Source: Oxalobacteraceae bacterium (GTDB lineage Bacteria; Pseudomonadota; Gammaproteobacteria; Burkholderiales; Burkholderiaceae_D). Taken from it: a stretch of 27,706 bases of DNA. Location: positions 31,857 to 59,562 of the forward strand of contig DPRS01000011.1 of NCBI GenBank assembly GCA_003537575.1, written 5' to 3'. Below are positions 24,744 to 27,706 of this stretch, piece by piece (position 1 is the stretch's first letter; every line of letters begins with the position of its first letter). The translations under genes were made by a program, and so were the position numbers. Under the pieces are notes generated by a model. That model was not told where the DNA came from. It did no database searches and was given only the letters and a program-made list of their open reading frames with translations.

Positions 24744-25118
24744 ATGGCTGAGACTCCCGCCAGCCCTGCTGCCTCGGTCGCCAGGCCGTCGGTATTGTCG
24801 CTGGCCATCAAGGAAAAATCGGCGTTGTATGCCGCCTACATGCCTTTCCTGATCAATGGCGGGATTTTCGTGCCGACAAGCAAGAGCTACAAGCTCGGCG
24901 ATGAAATTTACCTGATCCTGACCCTGATGGATGATCCGAACAAGTTCCCGGTGGCCGGCAAGGTCGCCTGGGTCACGCCGGCCGGCGCCAACAATAGCCG
25001 CGCGCAAGGCATTGGCGTGCATTTCCCCGGAGACGAAACCGGCACGCGCGTGCGTCAGCGGATCGAGGAATTGCTTGGCGCCGCGCTCGGATCAACGCGC
25101 GCCACCCATACCCTGTAA
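24744..25118 (+). CDS. pilZ: Type IV pilus PilZ protein
   Basis: A 124-residue PilZ-fold protein required for type IV pilus assembly in Pseudomonas and Xanthomonas. The core VLSLAIKEKSALYAAYMPF, then NGGIFVPTSKSYKLGDE, closely follows the founding PilZ. The RxxxR and (D/N)xSxxG residues that bind cyclic di-GMP in other PilZ domains are not evident, as in the founding member, which does not bind the nucleotide. AAAAGGA precedes the ATG. The position between holB and tatD matches the conserved Pseudomonas order. It implies that the organism has type IV pili, although no pilus gene is in this window. Confidence 0.93.
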   Translation: MAETPASPAASVARPSVLSLAIKEKSALYAAYMPFLINGGIFVPTSKSYKLGDEIYLILTLMDDPNKFPVAGKVAWVTPAGANNSRAQGIGVHFPGDETGTRVRQRIEELLGAALGSTRATHTL

Positions 25119-25133
25119 GCCTGCAGGACAAGG

Positions 25134-25160
25134 CATGGGCGTACTACAATAGCGCCCATG
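25134..25160 (+). promoter_or_regulatory. Hairpin over the tatD start codon enclosing a -10-like TACAAT
   Basis: CATGGGCG (25134-25141) and CGCCCATG (25153-25160) form a perfect 8-bp stem, and the right arm contains the tatD ATG. The 11-base loop contains TACAAT (25145-25150). A transcript begun from this -10 would start at about the A of the ATG. There is no Shine-Dalgarno sequence in this stretch. Confidence 0.5.
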
Positions 25161-25946
25161 TATATCGATTCCCATTGCCACATCAATTTTCCCGAGCTGG
25201 TCGAGCGGCTGCCGGAAATCTTCGCCACCATGGCGCAAAACCAGGTCAGCCACGCGCTGTGCGTTTCGGTCGACCTGCCCGACTTCCCGCAAGTACTGGC
25301 GCTGGCTGAGCAATACCCGAACGTGTATGCCTCGGTCGGCGTGCATCCCGATTATGCCGACACGCCCGAGCCGAGCGTCGAAGAACTGGTGCGCCTGGCC
25401 GACCATCAAAAAATCGTCGGCATCGGCGAAACCGGGCTGGATTACTACCGCCAGGAAGGCGCGCTGGCTGACCTGGAATGGCAGCGCGAGCGCTTCCGCA
25501 CCCATATCCGCGCTTCGCGCGCGACCGGCAAGCCGTTGATCATCCATACCCGCGCCGCTGCCGAAGATACCATCCGCATCATGCAGGAAGAGGGCGCCGG
25601 ACCCGATGCCGGCGGCGCCGGCGGCGTGATGCACTGTTTTACCGAATCGCTGGAAGTGGCGCAGGCGGCGATGGCCATGGGCTTTTACATCTCCTTTTCC
25701 GGCATCGTCACCTTCAAGAGCGCCAAGGAGTTGCAGGCGGTGGCGCTGGCCGTGCCGCTGGAGCGGATGCTGATCGAAACCGACTCGCCCTATCTGGCGC
25801 CGGTGCCGCACCGCGGCAAGATGAATCAGCCGGGCTGGGTCAGCCATGTCGCCGAATTCCTGGCGCAACTCAAGGGCGTGCCGCTGGAAGACGTGGCGCG
25901 GCAGACAACCGACAATTTTTACAGGCTGTTCAAGATCCATGCATAA
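25158..25946 (+). CDS. tatD: TatD family metal-dependent hydrolase
   Basis: A TIM-barrel metal-dependent deoxyribonuclease or hydrolase; E. coli TatD acts as a 3'-5' exonuclease in DNA repair, and related proteins process D-aminoacyl-tRNA. The 262-residue length is normal. Metal ligands are seen in DSHCHINF (the HxH pair near residue 7), GIGETGLDYYR (Glu), LIIHTRAA (His), MHCFTES (His) and IETDSPYLAP (Asp). The start has no ribosome site and sits in a hairpin. The downstream ankyrin gene overlaps the stop by eight bases. Confidence 0.95.
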   Translation: MYIDSHCHINFPELVERLPEIFATMAQNQVSHALCVSVDLPDFPQVLALAEQYPNVYASVGVHPDYADTPEPSVEELVRLADHQKIVGIGETGLDYYRQEGALADLEWQRERFRTHIRASRATGKPLIIHTRAAAEDTIRIMQEEGAGPDAGGAGGVMHCFTESLEVAQAAMAMGFYISFSGIVTFKSAKELQAVALAVPLERMLIETDSPYLAPVPHRGKMNQPGWVSHVAEFLAQLKGVPLEDVARQTTDNFYRLFKIHA

Positions 25947-26610
25947 AGTCTCCCACTCCCTGCTGCGCCGCTTGCGCATGCTGGCGCTGGTCGCCGTCTG
26001 CCTGCCTGGTTTCTCGCTTGCCGGGGCCTTCGAGGATTTCTTCAAGGCGGCGAAGATCGACAATGTCGATGAAATCCGCAGCTTGCTCAAGCGCGGCCTC
26101 GATCCCAACCTGGTCGATGAGGAACGGGGCGACACCGGCCTGATCATCGCCGTGCGCGAAGGCTCGATGCGGGTTTTCGATGCGCTGGTCAATGCGCCGG
26201 ATATCGAACTCGATATCGGGGCCAGGAATGGCGACACGGCGCTGATGATTGCCGCCTACAAGGGCAATCGCGCCGCTGTCGAAACCTTGCTGGCCAAGGG
26301 CGCCGCCGTCAGGCGGCCCGGCTGGACGCCGCTGCATTATGCCGCTGCCAGCGGACACAATGACATCGCCAGGATGTTGATCGATAAGGGCGCCATCCTC
26401 AACGCGCCCTCTCCCAACTACACTACGCCGCTCATGATGGCGGCCGGGGAAGGGCACATCATGACGGTCAAGCTGCTGCTCGACAGCGGCGCCGAACTGA
26501 CGCTCAGAAACGAGCATGGCTTGAGCGCGCTGGACTTCGCCGCGCGGAACGGCCATCAGGATATTGTCGAGGGTTTGACCTACCGCCTGAAGCGGGCCGG
26601 CAAGCTGTAG
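25939..26610 (+). CDS. Exported ankyrin-repeat protein
   Basis: A 223-residue protein with a probable Sec signal peptide: basic residues at 3-14, a hydrophobic core at about 15-27, and cleavage near the SLA-GA site at about 28-30. It is followed by an N-terminal helical pair and about five ankyrin repeats. These are recognisable from GDTALMIAAYKGN, GWTPLHYAAASGH, YTTPLMMAAGEGH and GLSALDFAARNGH. Ankyrin repeats bind proteins, and the signal peptide places this one in the periplasm; its partner is unknown. The ATG at 25939 lies inside the tatD end. A longer open frame from 25846 overlaps tatD coding sequence and lacks a signal peptide at its start, so it is rejected. Confidence 0.88.
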   Translation: MHKVSHSLLRRLRMLALVAVCLPGFSLAGAFEDFFKAAKIDNVDEIRSLLKRGLDPNLVDEERGDTGLIIAVREGSMRVFDALVNAPDIELDIGARNGDTALMIAAYKGNRAAVETLLAKGAAVRRPGWTPLHYAAASGHNDIARMLIDKGAILNAPSPNYTTPLMMAAGEGHIMTVKLLLDSGAELTLRNEHGLSALDFAARNGHQDIVEGLTYRLKRAGKL

Positions 26611-26623
26611 CGGGGGGCGGTCC

Positions 26624-27034
26624 TTAGCCGATACGTTCGCCCCAAACATCAAAGTGCTGGACCAGCACATGGGTGGCGAAAAAGGCTTGCAGCATCGCCA
26701 GCTCCATCGCCACTTCGGCAGGAAAGCCCTGGCGGTCGCCGCGCTCGTCGAGCATCAGATCGTTGAAGTATTTCTCGCAAACGAGAGGATGGGTCCACAA
26801 TAATGCCAGCTTGTTGGCGATGCGGGCGTACTGGATCACCAGCTGCCTTGGACGCACTTCTGGCGGTAGTTGCTGCACCCAAGGCATCAGCAGCTTGATA
26901 TCCGGTTTTTCCTGGTCATGCGGGAAGCGATGGGTCTGCCAATTCTTTGCCAGCACCTTGGGCGGGGGAAGCTCCTGCCAGGTGCTGTTTTGTACCTCTT
27001 CAATCGAGGTTTTTTCGAACCGGATGCCTTCCAT
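26624..27034 (-). CDS. Conserved-looking hypothetical protein
   Basis: I do not recognise this 136-residue protein. It has no signal peptide or membrane helix. The middle reads LVIQYARIANKLALLW and the end VAMELAMLQAFFATHVLVQ, both amphipathic or hydrophobic helices, so a compact alpha-helical protein is likely. Support for a real gene comes from a good GGAG ribosome site (27040-27043), an extended -10 promoter just upstream, and protein-like composition. It converges on the ankyrin gene with 13 bases between them and is divergent from fdxA. Confidence 0.75.
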   Translation of the reverse strand: MEGIRFEKTSIEEVQNSTWQELPPPKVLAKNWQTHRFPHDQEKPDIKLLMPWVQQLPPEVRPRQLVIQYARIANKLALLWTHPLVCEKYFNDLMLDERGDRQGFPAEVAMELAMLQAFFATHVLVQHFDVWGERIG

Positions 27035-27066
27035 GCATGCTCCGCTGTCGCTGCAAATTGGTAATA

Positions 27067-27075
27067 TTTATACCA
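27067..27075 (-). promoter_or_regulatory. Extended -10 promoter of the hypothetical gene
   Basis: Read on the - strand, TGGTATAAA runs from 27075 to 27067, a TGn plus TATAAA element 32 bases ahead of the ATG at 27034. Confidence 0.5.
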
Positions 27076-27132
27076 TTATGCAGCGACCGGCGCGACAGCA
27101 ATCGTGAGCCGGGGCTTCCTGTTTAATGTTAA

Positions 27133-27162
27133 TTTACAAATTTTCAGCATTGCCGGTTTATT
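27133..27162 (+). promoter_or_regulatory. Candidate promoter of fdxA
   Basis: TTTACA (27133-27138) and TTTATT (27157-27162) with an 18-base spacer form a plausible sigma-70 promoter, 55 bases before the fdxA ATG. Confidence 0.4.
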
Positions 27163-27176
27163 CTGCCACACCGGCG

Positions 27177-27209
27177 CTGAATCACGGCTGAGCCACAACT
27201 GAATCACAG
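27177..27209 (+). repeat. Three 11-bp tandem repeats ahead of fdxA
   Basis: CTGAATCACGG, CTGAGCCACAA and CTGAATCACAG follow each other without gaps from 27177 to 27209. They fill the leader between the candidate promoter and the start codon at 27218. No ribosome binding site is visible in this leader. Confidence 0.7.
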
Positions 27210-27217
27210 TATTCGTC

Positions 27218-27550
27218 ATGTCATTTATCGTTACCGAACCCTGCATCCAGTGCAAGTATACCGACTGCGTCGAAGTCTGCCCAATGAACTGCTTTGTCGA
27301 GGGTCCCAACTTCCTCGCCATCGATCCCGACGGTTGTATCGATTGCTCGATGTGCGTCAGCGAGTGCCCGGTCAATGCCATCGTCAACGCCGCCGAGGCC
27401 GACGCGTCGCAACAGCCCTATATCGCGCTGAATGCCGAACTGGCGCGCGACCTGAAGTGGAAACCGATCACGCGCAGGAAAAGCCCGCTGCCGGAGCATG
27501 AAAAGTGGCGCGGGGTGAAGGATAAGCGGGAATTGCTGCTGGAAGAGTGA
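27218..27550 (+). CDS. fdxA: Seven-iron ferredoxin (3Fe-4S plus 4Fe-4S)
   Basis: A small cytoplasmic electron carrier. The 110-residue protein begins MSFIVTEPCIQCKYTDCVEVC, the FdxA family start. By alignment with Azotobacter ferredoxin I, Cys9, Cys17 and Cys50 would hold the 3Fe-4S cluster and Cys21, Cys40, Cys43 and Cys46 the 4Fe-4S cluster. Cys12 and Cys25 would be free, as in that protein. The C-terminal half (ELARDLKWKPITRRK) is the family's long extension. The redox partner is not indicated by neighbours. The leader lacks a Shine-Dalgarno sequence and contains three tandem repeats. The gene converges on the EamA gene with nine bases between stops. Confidence 0.96.
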   Translation: MSFIVTEPCIQCKYTDCVEVCPMNCFVEGPNFLAIDPDGCIDCSMCVSECPVNAIVNAAEADASQQPYIALNAELARDLKWKPITRRKSPLPEHEKWRGVKDKRELLLEE

Positions 27551-27559
27551 CAAGTATCG

Positions 27560-27706
27560 TCAGGCTTTTTTCATCCCCGACATAATCACTCCGCCCAGGA
27601 TCAGTCCGAAGCCCGCAAGCTGAAAGGCTTGCGGCGCTTCTCCCAGCAGCGGCCAGGCCGCCAGTGCCGCATACAGCGGCACCATGTAAATCGATACGCT
27701 GGCGCC
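27560..27706 (-). CDS. EamA/DMT-family transporter, C-terminal end (partial)
   Basis: On the - strand the frame is open from the window edge to a TGA at 27562-27560, giving the last 48 residues of a membrane protein. It reads ASVSIYMVPLYAALAAW, then LLGEAP, then a hydrophobic helix FGLILGGVIM and a short basic tail. This is the usual end of EamA drug/metabolite transporters, where the last two helices flank the LGE motif. The substrate is not predictable and the start lies outside the window. Confidence 0.85.
   Translation of the reverse strand, partial: GASVSIYMVPLYAALAAWPLLGEAPQAFQLAGFGLILGGVIMSGMKKA

Noticed and set aside
1..27706. CRISPR arrays, toxin-antitoxin pairs, phage or transposon genes, tRNA genes
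   Set aside because: Looked for repeats with spacers, integrase or transposase motifs and tRNA-like cloverleaf segments; none were seen. The short tandem repeats found have no spacers.

Overview
The window is a chromosomal segment of high-GC DNA packed with housekeeping genes. The organism is most likely a betaproteobacterium of the order Burkholderiales, plausibly Oxalobacteraceae-like. This is inferred from gene content (azurin, Burkholderia-type QueE with a CX14CX2C cluster motif, FdxA, YgfZ and DUF4936-like proteins), codon bias and gene order; no database was consulted. I see no insertion sequence, prophage, CRISPR array, tRNA or rRNA.

Layout. Bases 1-2728 hold the last codons of guaB, a GAF-GGDEF diguanylate cyclase, and guaA. 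A complete azurin gene follows (2875-3327). Then comes a + strand run of queE, queD, tadA and ldcA (3580-6100), and after it the ABC-F factor ybiT with a clear terminator. NAD synthesis occupies 8050-11671: nadA and nadC on the + strand converge on nadB on the - strand. A penicillin-acylase-family Ntn hydrolase (11808-14294) converges on a - strand pair, purT followed by a PAS-GGDEF-EAL protein. A roughly 480-base spacer rich in inverted repeats precedes a thioesterase, SDR and GNAT operon (17739-19604). On the - strand lie ygfZ, a DUF4936-like gene and an NRDE gene (21773 down to 19637). The + strand block mltG, tmk, holB, pilZ, tatD and a secreted ankyrin protein (21969-26610) has the order known from Pseudomonas. 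The window ends with an unrecognised 136-residue protein, the ferredoxin gene fdxA and the C-terminus of an EamA transporter.

How the genes relate. Two cyclic-di-GMP enzymes sit beside purine genes: one between guaB and guaA, whose products make its GTP substrate, and one directly behind purT. The first looks catalytically competent as a cyclase. The second has a GGNEF site that should be dead and an apparently intact EAL-type phosphodiesterase. queE, queD and tadA all serve the wobble base of tRNA. NadB, NadA and NadC form the complete aspartate-to-nicotinate-mononucleotide route.

Most of the window is ordinary core genome. I do not see a clear undescribed defence or mobile system. The points most worth a second look are the cyclic-di-GMP/purine pairing, an in-frame stop plus 12-bp coding repeats ahead of the thioesterase, an AT-rich palindrome between tmk and holB, a hairpin over the tatD start codon, and a cluster of inverted repeats upstream of purT.
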